Source: Carya illinoinensis (taxonomy: Eukaryota; Streptophyta; Magnoliopsida; Fagales; Juglandaceae). Taken from it: a stretch of DNA of 64,000 nt. The position numbers and the translations under genes are program-made. This document shows, one piece after another, positions 38,305 to 48,590 of the stretch. Below the pieces are notes generated by a model. It had not been told where the DNA came from, did no database searches, and worked only from the letters and a program-made list of their open reading frames with translations. The stretch lies in NCBI RefSeq assembly GCF_018687715.1, contig NC_056758.1, forward strand, positions 17,275,001 through 17,339,000, given 5' to 3'. Every line of letters begins with the position of its first letter. Position 1 is the stretch's first letter.

Positions 38305-39715
38305 TGTAATGCCCTGGTCCCAAATGGGGTCGAAGAGTTACCAACTGTCACCTAAAATCATATCTCATAGTACATAAATAATCTTCAATATCTTAATTAC
38401 ACATAGATCTCATTGTTTTAAACCAACTACTCTATAATTAACTAGGAACACCACAAGGTCTCAAAATAAACATCAACCTTCCAAAATACAAAGTCAACAA
38501 AGCAAAAAAAAACTACTAAATAAAATTCTCCAATACCCAGACTGCTCTCTTTGTACTTAATCCACTATGGTCATATAGCCTTACCTATACTTCCTAATCT
38601 TGATTCTCAGCTAAATTGTCAAAATCATCTAAAAAAAATTATGGAATTAAGAGGTGAGTTATCAACAACTCAGTAAACAGAGAGCATATACTAGTATGTA
38701 AAAATGAACCTTTTCATAGAGTTCACGATGCAGAACAAAATATTTTTGCTTCAAAATGCAAATCCAAAAACATGTTATCAGAATACCAAAGCAACAATTC
38801 AAAATTTTCATATTCAAAAATCCTTTAGCATAGCATAACTAAACATCATCATCTTATCATATCATATCATATCAGAGCATCATATTAGAGTAGAGACCAT
38901 GTTTAACCCCCATGGTAGGCTATCCCTGGTGGCCAAATCAGGTAGTATCAGAATCTGAATCTTTCCCTTATTTATTCTCGAAGCCTCGAATGTAACACAG
39001 GAAAAACCACATAGAAAAACCACTTTGTTTCCAAAGTGGATGCAAAGAAGTTGGTAACAACCATATAATAGAGGGCATAGTTTTATACTTGTGGTACAGT
39101 CAGAGCAGAGCAAAAACAAAATCAAAATCATTGGATCAAAACCAAAAACAAAATCTAACTATCATGCCAAAGGTTTTTCAGATGCCACATCATATCAAAA
39201 CAGAGTACTGAACAAATTCATACCATCTTCACTTAATCAAAACAGATTCAGAGCATCTTCACATAATCAAAAAAAATTCAGAGCATCTTCAAATAACATA
39301 CACAAATTTTCATATTTTACATTCGCTCTTTTTGCATAGTTTAGAAACATAATGCCAAAATTTTGCTCATGTCTACACTAGTCATGACAAAAATATTTTC
39401 TCTTTCATACAGGTTTTATGCGTAATGCAGAACAAAAAACTAAGGTTGTTTCAAATTTCTTTTCACAACAAAACTTGCATATTTTTTCAAAATCAATCTC
39501 AATTCATTTTTTTGATACAAAGTCTAGCATAGGAACCTTGCTTATCTCACTCTTAATTTCTCTGAATTTTTCCACAGTAGTATAAATCGCCACATATAAA
39601 ATGAACACACAACTTACATAAATTCCCAATAGTACTTGACTATCTAATTAAGCACACACTTTCTCATTAATCCCAAAGTATTTAAATAACCCAAACTTCA
39701 GTTAGCCTAAATAGT
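38305..39715 (-). repeat. Partial family-C LTR (second copy)
   Basis: From tgtaatgccc at 38305 it is collinear with 32385-33720 (for example gagttatcaacaactcagtaa and gaaccttttcata). Homology stops at about 39715 at an L1 fragment, so the 5' two-thirds of the LTR are missing. Repeats of agagcatcttca (39220-39300) are specific to this copy. Confidence 0.75.
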
Positions 39716-40194
39716 CATGCAGAATTGAGGGAGTTGGAGAAGGAAAGGGTTACTATAGCATAAAATAACAGTAAAAATGATTCTTAGACAAAAGAAGGGG
39801 AAGGAGATGTTACTGAGGATTTGAATGTGGAGGGAAGGTATTTTAATCAAGATTAGCAATCTACAAGCCTTGATACCAGGGAGCCAATTGCAAGCGTTAA
39901 TATAAGGGGGCTTGGTTTGGAGTTTTTTACCTACTAGGGCCCAACCTATGTAGAGGAAACTGCACCTAGTAATAACCAACAGTCTCAACAAAATGTTAAA
40001 GGGAAACAAGAAGGATGGAAATGGAAATTGGATTGGCAGAGGCTGGCTACTAGCCATGCTGAGAGCCATGAGTATATTAAGCTAGAACTCCCATGTGCTT
40101 GGGAACCCACAGGGAGCTAGAGTCCTAAGAGACTTGATTAATAAAGAAGATCCCAATGTAGTGTTCTTGCAAGAGAGAAGGTTAAGTGTTAGAA
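39716..40194 (+). pseudogene. L1 fragment: ORF1 end and start of ORF2 endonuclease
   Basis: From 40068 the plus strand reads MSILS-stop-NSHVLGNPQG, then RVLRDLINKEDPNVVFLQER, the start of the plant L1 endonuclease. The stop (TAG) is where W of the WNSRGLGNP motif belongs and the H is where R belongs; both are single G-to-A changes. The preceding 350 bases correspond to the end of ORF1. The fragment is cut at both ends. Confidence 0.8.
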
Positions 40195-40492
40195 TGTGAC
40201 ATCCCGTATTTTTTCTATGTTCCCATTCATAATTCTTTTGGATATTATTTTTTTAATATCGTTATTGGCTAGGTGTTGGTAGAGTTCCTTAGGCCTTTCT
40301 TTTCATTTTTTTTTTTTTTTGGTTAGATTTGGATCTTAGAGTATAAAGCTAGAGAGTCCACAAGAGGGAAATAGAAGAAATAGGTCCATGGAGTTTTGCC
40401 CTTTGTGGGATTAGGATTTTGGAAGCCCAAAGTTGATCCCTAAGGGTGGTAGAGGCTCCACATCGCATAAGAAGAAATGGGGCTTGGAACGG
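40195..40492 (+). repeat. 5' start of another LTR (family D), truncated
   Basis: It begins TGTGACATCCCG, a common start of plant gypsy LTRs, directly after the L1 fragment, and runs about 300 bp before family-B LTR homology starts at about 40493. No other copy is visible in the window. Confidence 0.4.
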
Positions 40493-41160
40493 GAATGAGA
40501 AGTGGTGAAGTGAATGAAAGGGTAACTTTCACAACTATTAGACTTTTGGAGGTTGAGGTATAGGCTTGAATGACACTTTTATTAGGAGTGAAACCCTTTT
40601 TGGGTAGGCACAATTTGGATGTTGGATGGAATAGGGTTTAGCTTAGGTGACATGATTTCACATCTTGATTCCTTCACAATCCATCTCCTAGTTCATCTTG
40701 ATGCCACGTGTCTAATACTTTTCACCAAGTGTAGCTAAGATTTTGCCAAATGTCTAAATAAAACCTCTCTAACCTAATTTAGACATTCCACACTATGATT
40801 TTGAAAGCACTACACTTGGTGAGGTTATTATTCACTCCAAGAGTGAAAAATAAATTTTATATTATAAAATCTTAAATATTCACACTAAAATACTGTACAA
40901 TTCATTTATCAAAATTCAACCTTGAATTTCCTCAAAGAAAGTAAAACTCATTTTCTAACAAGTGTATTGTCTAAAAACTAAAAATAGGAGCAGATCATAT
41001 CGTATTCTGACACTTCTAGCACCATAGTGAGTAATAACACTGACTATGCTGACAGAATAAAACCAACATGATTGATTGTTTCGTGAAAACTTAAGTGGCT
41101 TTCACGAGGTTCCTAAAGCTTATAGAAATTTCACCATTGAATTTCTAGTAGGCTGTTACA
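40493..41160 (-). repeat. 3' LTR of the minus-strand chromovirus (family B, copy 4), truncated
   Basis: On the minus strand it starts TGTAACAGCC at 41160 after a polypurine tract and matches the start of the 5' LTR at 54694-53860 (for example gagaagtggtgaagtgaatg). The remaining 3.5 kb of the LTR is replaced by the family-D fragment at 40492. Confidence 0.82.
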
Positions 41161-41178
41161 TCATCCTCTCCTTCTAAG
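41161..41178 (-). other. Polypurine tract of the family-B chromovirus
   Basis: Minus strand cttagaaggagaggatga, immediately before the TGTAACAGCC LTR start and after a gaggatgaaat motif typical of chromoviruses. Confidence 0.85.
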
Positions 41179-41211
41179 AAAAGATTTCATCCTCAAAATC
41201 TCAAAATTGAC

Positions 41212-41684
41212 TCAAGTACTAATAATCAACACATTAAGGAGAATATGCTGCTCACCAAATCTATTATCCATCACTAAACGTATCGTCACTGGTCGGCTCT
41301 GGGGTGGTGCATCGATTTCCATAGGCATGGCGTGTTGGGATAAGTAGTAGTACGCATCGTCCTCTGAATCATATGACCTGGGTCGAGTGTTGCACGACCT
41401 CTTCATCCCCGCTACAGTGAATTGATGACATAGATGAGCCTTACATTGAGGGCTCAGAGTTGACGACTGCAGCACGCTCCTCTGCTTCTCTCCTAGAATC
41501 TGCTTGGTCCTGTGCCATCCCTGCCTTGAAACTATCCCAGTTTAACCATGTAGACGGGTGCAAAGGCGAGTAATGTTCTTTGTGAGGTAATGCTCTCCTC
41601 TCATATCCCACTCTATTACTATCGATATCTATACCACGTTCAAAAACTAGATATCCAAGTTCCAAACCACTAGTGCCCATAAAT
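41212..41684 (-). other. 3' ORF-like remnant of the chromovirus, distal part
   Basis: Between pol and LTR a minus-strand reading has GIDIDSNRVGYERRALPHKE, followed by HPSTWLNWDSFKAGMAQDQ and a charged tail. A similar DIDSKRVGYERKALPYEEHY lies at 43924-43987 next to a basic stretch reading RHRRQLAKLNRELATYWQKM. The two may be halves of a small 3' ORF split by the foreign fragment, or a duplicated piece. No function known. Confidence 0.4.
41570..41633 (+). repeat. Direct repeat, copy 1, flanking the nested gypsy fragment
   Basis: The roughly 64-bp segment from taatgttctt to gatatctat is repeated in the same orientation at 43923-43987 with about ten differences by eye. The shared core is catatcccactct followed by ttactatcgatatctat. 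The pair brackets the nested Athila/Tat fragment. Confidence 0.85.
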
Positions 41685-43920
41685 TAACATTTCTTTCAAT
41701 TCAGCAATAAATTCTTCTCCTCACATCTTTTCAACACAATAGCAAGATTTTTTAAATAGACATAAAAAGATTTACCACATATAGAAAAATCTTCCATATA
41801 AACCTCACACATGTCATCAAGCATATCAGAAAAAATGCTCAACATACAATGCTAAAAAGTAGTAAGTGCATTACATAAACCAAATAGCATTCTTCTAAAA
41901 GTAAAAGTACCAAAGGGGCAAGTGAAGGTGATCTTCTCTTGATTCTCTGGTGCTATGAAAATTTGATAATAACTAGAAAAGCCATCCAAGAAACAATAAA
42001 AAGCATTACCAGCTACTTTTTCTAAAATTTGATTTAGGAAAGGTATTGGGAAGTGATCTTTTCGACTGACCAAATTCAACTTTCAGTAGTCAAAACACAT
42101 TCTCCAGCCCATTACTGTCCTAATCGGGATCAACTCACCATTAGTATTTTCAATAACAGTTAAACCAGATTTTTTTTTTTTTGGACTACTTGTGTCGAAC
42201 TTACCCACTTGCTGTCGGAGATAAGATAGATGATGCACACAGCTAATAATTTCAGCACTTCATTCTTCACCACCTCCTTCATGGTAGAATTCAACCTCCG
42301 TTGTGCATCACAAACTGGTCTCGCATCTCCTTCCAGAAAAATGTTGTGGGCACAAATTGAAGGGTCAATACCTTTGATGTCTGCAATAGTCCAACCTATA
42401 GCTTCTCGATGATATCTCAGCACTATTAATAATTCTACTTCTTGCTTCGAAGTAATGACCACCATAAATGTATCCTCAATTGGGCCCTAGAAAAATATAC
42501 TTCAAGTTCTCAGGTAGTGGCTTCAACTCTAGTATTGGGATTTCTTCTTCTGATGACTTCATGGTTTCTGGTAAATCAATAGCTTTAAAGATTGGCCTAG
42601 GCCAATTACTTGTGTAACTCACATTTGATAACTGAAGAGACCCAGTTGTCTCTGTTAACTCTAATGACATAGGAATTGTCTCAACAAGAACCTTAAACTG
42701 CTCAAGAAAGCCATCCTCAAATGCACTCTAGGAATCAAATACTGATAACAACTCTAAAACATCAAAATCACACACCATATCAACAGCATGCGCATCTAAA
42801 TCGTCGCATCCACTACATATCTTGCAAGCGTTGAACACATTCATCTCCAATGTCATATTCTCAAAAGTGAGTTTTAGTACTCCACTTCGACAATTGATAA
42901 GTGCATTACAAGTAGTAAGGAATGGGCATCCAAGGATGACAAGCGCATGGTGAATAATGGAAATTGGCTGCTGCATGTCAAGAACTATAAAATCCATTGG
43001 GTAATAAAATTTGTACACCTAGATAGCACATCTTCAACTATACCTCTCGGCACTTTAACTGATCTATCAGCCAACTGTAGCATGATGGAGGTCTTTTTCA
43101 GCTTACTCAATTCCAATTGCTCATACATTGAGAATGGTAGTAAGTTCACACTACTCCCCAGATCAAGTTAAGCTCTCCCAATGCATGACTCACCAATCAT
43201 AATGGAAATGTGAGGAGAGCTAGGATCTCCAAACTTCTGAGGAGTTTCACTCAATATCAGTGCACTAACTTACTCTGTTAAAAAGGCTTTCTTCTTCACA
43301 TTCAGTTTCCTCTTCATTGTGTATAGGTCTTACAAAAATTTTGCATATGAAGGCACTTGTTCTTTTGAAAATATCCTCAATCTCAGTGTGATTTTGTTAT
43401 TTTGGCCAACTACCAATCTCTAAGGATAGGGACCCACTGACTGGTACCCCCTACTAGTTTCAGCCTCTCCAGTCACAAGCTTATTTGACTCTAGCCTCAC
43501 TTCCTTTGGTTCTTTATCAGATTAATTTGTCTATATTATATCTTCAAGTTTAGAACCAACTACCTATCTGTCCATGGTCATCTTAGGTTAGGGAACTTCC
43601 TTCCCACTTCTCAAAGTAAGAACAGTCTTCGTTGCCTCAATAACGTCTCCTGAGACATTTTGCACTTGTTGTTGTTGTTGTTGCATGTCCTGTATACTTG
43701 AGAATTAGGCTGAGGTTGTGCTAGAAATTTCTCTTTCTCTAGAGTGCTCAAAGTCATGATCATCTTATTAATGGTGCCTGGCAACTTATTTATGACCTGA
43801 GTGTTCTGATTGTTTGTGGTGGCCTGAATTTGCATAAATTGCTTAAGTGTATTGGCCATTTGTGCCATACTATTGTCTAGAGACTTCTTTGTAGATGATT
43901 GAGGCTAGGAACTCTATTTG
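41685..43920 (-). mobile_element. Athila/Tat-type gag-protease-RT fragment nested in the chromovirus 3' region
   Basis: Minus strand order: gag C-terminus (NNQNTQVINKLPGTINKM, 43611-43868); protease region with LDLGSSVNLLPFSMYEQLEL, KVPRGIVEDVLSRCTNF, YYPMDFIVLDM and ALINCRSGVLKLTFENMTLE (43180-42730); and RT with HREAIGWTIADIKGIDPS, LVSRKDHFPIPFLNQILEKV and FGLCNALTTF (42465-41850). The RT active-site region reads VYMEDFSICG, an E in place of one of the two catalytic aspartates. It ends at LLLN near 41690. There are no LTRs, so this is not a simple retrotransposon insertion. Confidence 0.88.
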
Positions 43921-43922
43921 CT

Positions 43923-43987
43923 GGTAATGTTCTTCATAAGGTAATGCTTTCCTTTCATATCCCACTCTCTTACTATCGATATCTATG
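43923..43987 (+). repeat. Direct repeat, copy 2, flanking the nested gypsy fragment
   Basis: Partner of 41570-41633 on the other side of the fragment. Confidence 0.85.
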
Positions 43988-44335
43988 ATGTGCATGTGAT
44001 GGTACTCTTGGCGTTCCATCTTCTGCCAATAGGTGGCTAACTCTCTATTCAGCTTGGCAAGTTGTCTCCTATGACGTTCTTCTCACATTTTCCACTCTTG
44101 TGCCATGGAAATACAAAAAGAATATAATTAAAATGGAGAATAATCTACAACATACACACAAAGGATGGTCCACAACACTCTAAAATGGAAACATATACTT
44201 ACTTGATATCCAAGCAATAAAGTACAACATTTGATATAGTTAGTCCCATACAAAGTGAACCACAAAATATCGACTAAGCTTAAATCAAAACAAAACAAGA
44301 CTAGATTAGGTGTCAAATAATTGTGGGTACTTGGC

Positions 44336-44480
44336 TCACATATCGGCTTCCTTATCGCAAGTCACCTCCTGAATATTATGATTTTGCCAAAGTACTTTGA
44401 CCAATGTAATCTTGTGATTCAGTAACTCTTTCTCCTTACAGTCAATGATCTATACTGACTTCTCCTCATAGGTTAGATTG
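44336..44480 (-). pseudogene. Chromodomain at the end of chromovirus integrase
   Basis: Minus strand reads IIDCKEKELLNHKITLVKVL and WQNHNIQEVTCDKEADM, then a TGA at 44336-44338. This is the W-x-N-H-(N/D)-x-E-E-(A/V)-T-W pattern of Tekay/Del-type chromodomains, which guide integration to heterochromatin. The second aromatic W is C here. It is the natural end of the polyprotein. Confidence 0.82.
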
Positions 44481-45720
44481 GATTGCAAAGGCATATTGTC
44501 GAGATCCACTACTATTGGTGTTTGATTCCCAAAACTCTTCTTCAAAGATGACACATGAAATACATTGTGGATTCCATGGAACTCAGTTGGCAACTCCAAA
44601 CAGTACTCAATTGCTCCCATTTTCTCCACTATTTCATAGGGCCCCACATATCTTGGACTTAATTTGCCTTTCACTTCAAAACAACTTACTCCACTCATAG
44701 GAGATACCTTCAGATAGACCTAATCTCCAACTTCAAAATCTATACTCCTCCTTCGATTATCAGTGTAGTTCCTTTATCAACTATGTACCATTTTCATTCT
44801 CTATGTGATCATGTGGACTTGGTCTTTTATCTCTTGCAAGACTTCTGGTCCAAACACTTTACTTTTCCCTACTTCATCCCAATACAATGGGGATCTACAC
44901 TTCCTGCCATACAGGCTTCATATGGTTCCATCTGAATAGTGGCTTGGAAACTATTGTTCTAAGCAAACTCTACCAGAGGTAGTTGCTTCTCCCAATTCCC
45001 TTCATGTTCCAATACATGGGCTCTTAGCATATCCTCCAAAATCTGAATCATCCTTTCTGATTGCCCATCTATTTGTGGATGGTATGCACTTCTAAACTTC
45101 AAACTAGTGCCCATCGAATTTTGCAAACTTTGCCAGAATCGTGATGTGAAACGATAGTCTCTATCCGACACAATCGTCTTAGACACTCCATGCAATCTGA
45201 CAATCTCTACTATACATATTCCCATCAATTTCTCCAGAGAATCTATATTCTTGATGGGTACAAAGTGACCACTTTTCATCAAATGATCAACTATCACCCA
45301 AATAGTATTATTTCCAGCTGAGGTCCTTGGAAAATCTACTACAAAATCCATCTAGATATCCTCCCACTTCCATTCTGGAATAGGCAGTAGTTACAATTCA
45401 CCTACAGGCTTCTAATGATCTGCTTTAACTAATCTACGGACAAAACAGTGCTTAGCAAAATCTTCCATGTCTTTCTTCATTCCTTCCCCCCAAAAATGCT
45501 ACTTTCGATCCTAGTACATCTTCGTACTACTGGGATAAGCAATGTAAGGTGCGTTAGGAGCTTCCTTCAGCACCTTTTCCTTTAACTCTTGATCTATCAG
45601 GATGACTCTTCAATTCTTGTAATAAAGAGTGCCATCTTCTCTGAGACTAAAGTGTTTCAGTCCTTTTGACTTCTCAATTTTCCTAACGACTTCCGCAAGC
45701 TTACTCTCTTTCTTCTAATG
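44450..45720 (-). pseudogene. Integrase of the family-B chromovirus
   Basis: The core (45351-44959) reads DFVVDFPRTSAGNNTIWVIV followed by DHLMKSGHFVPIK, then HGVSKTIVSDRDYRFTSRFW and AYHPQIDGQSERMIQILEDM. The D, D, E catalytic residues (VIVD, VSDRD, ILED) are all present with correct spacing. The C-terminal part (44698-44450) has SPRYVGPYEIVEKMG and HNVFHVSSLKK, the GPY/F module of chromoviruses. The zinc-finger region at 45400-45700 is badly broken. Stops at about 44710-44950 separate core and tail. Confidence 0.9.
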
Positions 45721-45899
45721 GTCTTTTAGTTCTTCTCAATCCAATGGAATGAACTCTTGAACTGCGGTCAGAACAAATTCTAGACTACGGTTCCCAATCA
45801 ACAATTTCCTAATACTGCATAAGAGGGAACTCACTTCTTACGATGGAATTGACAAATCTTCCTATCTGCTCTTACAACTCAAAGCATCAGCTACCATGT

Positions 45900-46300
45900 T
45901 GGCCTTTCCAAGGAAGTACTTGATGTCACACTAATAGTCACTAATCAGTTCCAACCATCTTCTCTATCTCATATTAAGGTTCTTCTACTCAAACAGATAC
46001 TTGAGGCTTTTGTTATCTGTGAAGACTTCACACTTTTTGCCATACAAATAGTGTCTCCAAATCTTAAGAGCAAAAGCCACTGCAGCTAACTCTAAATCGT
46101 GATTAGGATAATTCTGTTCATGGTCCTTTTGTTGACTTGAAGCATAAGTAACTTCTTTCCCTCCTTGCATCAACACACATCCAAGTCCTACTATAGATGT
46201 GTCACTATACACTACAAAAGGCTTAAAAAGCTCTAGTATGTAGGTACTAGTACAATCGTAAGTCTTTTCTTCAACTCAAGAAAACTTGTTTGAAACTTAT
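45900..46300 (-). pseudogene. RNase H of the family-B chromovirus
   Basis: Frame from 46212 reads [20 protein letters not shown], then [40 protein letters not shown] and [11 protein letters not shown], the complete gypsy RNase H core with D, E and D residues. It degrades the RNA strand during reverse transcription. Joined to RT only through stops near 46220-46300. Confidence 0.9.
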
Positions 46301-46379
46301 CGCTCCAAACGAACTTCACATTCTTCTTAGTCAAGTCATGAGTAGGCTAGACAAACTGGAGAATCCTTCCACAAACCTC

Positions 46380-47363
46380 TTACAATACCCAGCCAATCCT
46401 AAGAAAGTTCAATTCTTATGCACACCGGTTGGTCTTTGCCAGTTTGTTATGGCTTCAATCTTGCTCAAGTCCACTGCTACTCCTCCACTAGAGATCACAT
46501 GACCTAAAAGCTTCACTTCATCAAGCTAGAACTTGCACTTACTGAATTTGGCATATAGATTTTGGTCCTTAAGTATAGTTAAAGCCATACTTAGATGACT
46601 TCTATGCTCCTCCTCTCTCTTCAAGTAGATTAGGATGTCATCAATTAATGCGACCAAAAAACTATCTAGATAAGGCCTAAATATTCTATTCATCATGTCC
46701 ATAAATACATCTGGAACATTGGTTAACCCAAAAGGTATTACGAAAAGCTCGTAGTGGCCATACCTTGTCCTAAAGTCAATTTTCGGCATATCTTGTTCCT
46801 TGACCTTCAGTTGATGATATCCGAATTGCAGGTCAATCTTTGAAAATGTTCTTGTATTGCCAATTGTCGATCCTAGGTAATGGATACTTGTTGTTGATCG
46901 TTACTTAGTTCAGCTCTATATAGTCTATGCACATCCTTATATATCATCTTTCTTCTTCACAAATAGCACAGGTGCTCCCCCAGAGTAAAGAGCTATGATG
47001 AATAAAACCCTTCTCTAATAGTTCCTCTAACTACACCTTGAGCTCCTTCAATTCGGCAGGGGTCATATGATACAACACCTTGTAAGTTGAAGCTACCGCT
47101 GGTTCCAACTCTCTCTCGAACTCCATTTCTTTATTAGGTGGTAAACAAGCTACCTTGTCAGCGAAAACTTTGGGAAAGTCTTCAACTACAAGTATGCCCC
47201 ATATTTCTTCACTCCAAACTATCTTCTCCATAGTCATCAATAGAAAAGTTGAGACTCCATCCTCAATACACTTCATGGCTTGCAAAGCCAGAATCACTGG
47301 CGGGGTGGCCTTAACTGACGCTCTTGCATAACTCATCATATCTTCGCTTAGGGGTTCAAACAC
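46380..47363 (-). pseudogene. Reverse transcriptase of the family-B chromovirus
   Basis: The N-terminal part (47363-47031) includes VVEDFPKVFADKVACLPPNK, EMEFERELEP and YHMTPAELKELKV, the start of gypsy RT. The palm (46789-46526) has [20 protein letters not shown] and [13 protein letters not shown], so the catalytic IDD is intact. The middle, around 46800-47000, is frameshifted. RT copies element RNA to cDNA; this copy is broken. Confidence 0.9.
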
Positions 47364-47389
47364 AACTTCTCACTTTCAACATTCTATCT

Positions 47390-47700
47390 TAGCATAGTGT
47401 TTGAATAGCTAGTCCATCCACAAGATTAGGTCAAACTCCATCTGACCAAATACTAGCAAGTTAGCCTTCAGTGTCCTTCCTTCCAACTCTATAGGAAAAT
47501 TCTTAACTAAAGAGGTACAAGCTACTGTATTCCCATCAAGAATTAACACTACAACTCGTTAAGGTAATAGTTCAGTTTGTAAACTACAAATCTATGCAAA
47601 TGCTGCAAACATAAAGGACTGCAATGCGCCCAAATCAAATAGCATACAAGTTATGAACCTGAATAGGTTGACATTTCCTAATAAAAATATAATGCGATAC
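47390..47700 (-). pseudogene. Protease of the family-B chromovirus
   Basis: Minus strand shows FDLGALQSFMFAAFA where chromovirus proteases have FDSGA-S/T-HSFI; the catalytic D remains but S has become L. Further on are NFPIELEGRTLKANLLVFG, EFDLILWMD and EVVFEPLSEDM, matching the usual flap and C-terminal segments. Stops and a frameshift occur. Confidence 0.75.
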
Positions 47701-47724
47701 TGTTATTAATACTAATTCTGACAC

Positions 47725-48320
47725 TCATGGTATCAACAAAAGCACGAACACTATGAGGAAAATACCAGTGATGATACCAGCTTCCTCAATCTCTAATATG
47801 TTAGTATTGATATCACCTTGGGTTACAGCATACACGCACACCGGGATATGGGGGAGCCTTGGCTTGTTATCACCAACTCCACTACCTTGTGCTGCATTGA
47901 GACAATCTTTGATCAAATTTCTTGGTTTTCTGCATTGAAAACAGACTCCATAACCAAAGCAACATTCTTTGAGATGATGCTTTCCACACTTTGGGCATGA
48001 CAGATGAAAAGACTATGTCTACCCTCCCGTCACTATTCCTTTGCCTTTCGTTGGGCCAGGAAAAGACCTCTTGTTCTCGACACTACTGCTTGCAACAAAT
48101 AGCATGGTCTTCTTTTGCCATGATCTTTTCTAGATTGCTAAACCTCTCTGCTGAGCTTCTGCTACTGCAGTCACATGTACCAACTCTTGGTAAGTCTTTA
48201 TTTTGTGGCAGCTACTTGATTACGGATCCTAGGCTAAAGCCCTGCTTGAAATTTTTGCGCCTACATCGTTTGAGTAGAGATCAGGTGTGGTGCGAACCTT
48301 CCTAGCACCATAAACTTAGT
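47725..48320 (-). pseudogene. gag of the family-B chromovirus, N-terminal core deleted
   Basis: Starting near 48320 the minus strand reads KFMVLGRFAPHLISTQTM, close to the ELGRFAPHLIASEEM segment of the gag at 16788-17912. Then KTYQELVHVTAVAEAQQRG and two zinc-knuckle-like clusters, CPKCGKHHLKEC and CFQCRKPRNLIKDC; in the second the histidine is N. It ends VCVYAVTQGD at the gag/protease boundary. Between the gag start (about 48400) and LGRFAPH, about 150 residues of the capsid core are missing. Confidence 0.82.
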
Positions 48321-48575
48321 GGCGTACTACTTGCTGTTGTTGTTGATGTCTAAGCACGTCAACTGGTAGGCATATACCTTCAACTAATCATCCATCCATC
48401 GAGGAATCCTTCTGCAAGTCATGTGTCACTTCCTGAAATACACAAGTACATGTATCACCACCATGTACTATCTCCTATACTTCAAGAAATTCAAGCCTAA
48501 CAATGACCAAAATTTAAAGCTTAATATTTGGTGCAATTTTTAAGGACATGTGGATTTATAACTCAGAGACATATT

Positions 48576-48587
48576 GCTCTAATACCA
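48576..48587 (-). other. Primer-binding site of the family-B chromovirus
   Basis: Minus strand tggtattagagc, three bases inside the LTR end at 48591. One base differs from the canonical tRNA-iMet PBS. Confidence 0.85.
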
Positions 48588-48590
48588 TCT

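Noticed and set aside
41685..48590. Endogenous pararetrovirus (caulimovirid)
   Set aside because: Order gag-PR-RT-RNase H-integrase-chromodomain with LTRs and PBS is that of Ty3/gypsy; no movement or coat protein motif seen.
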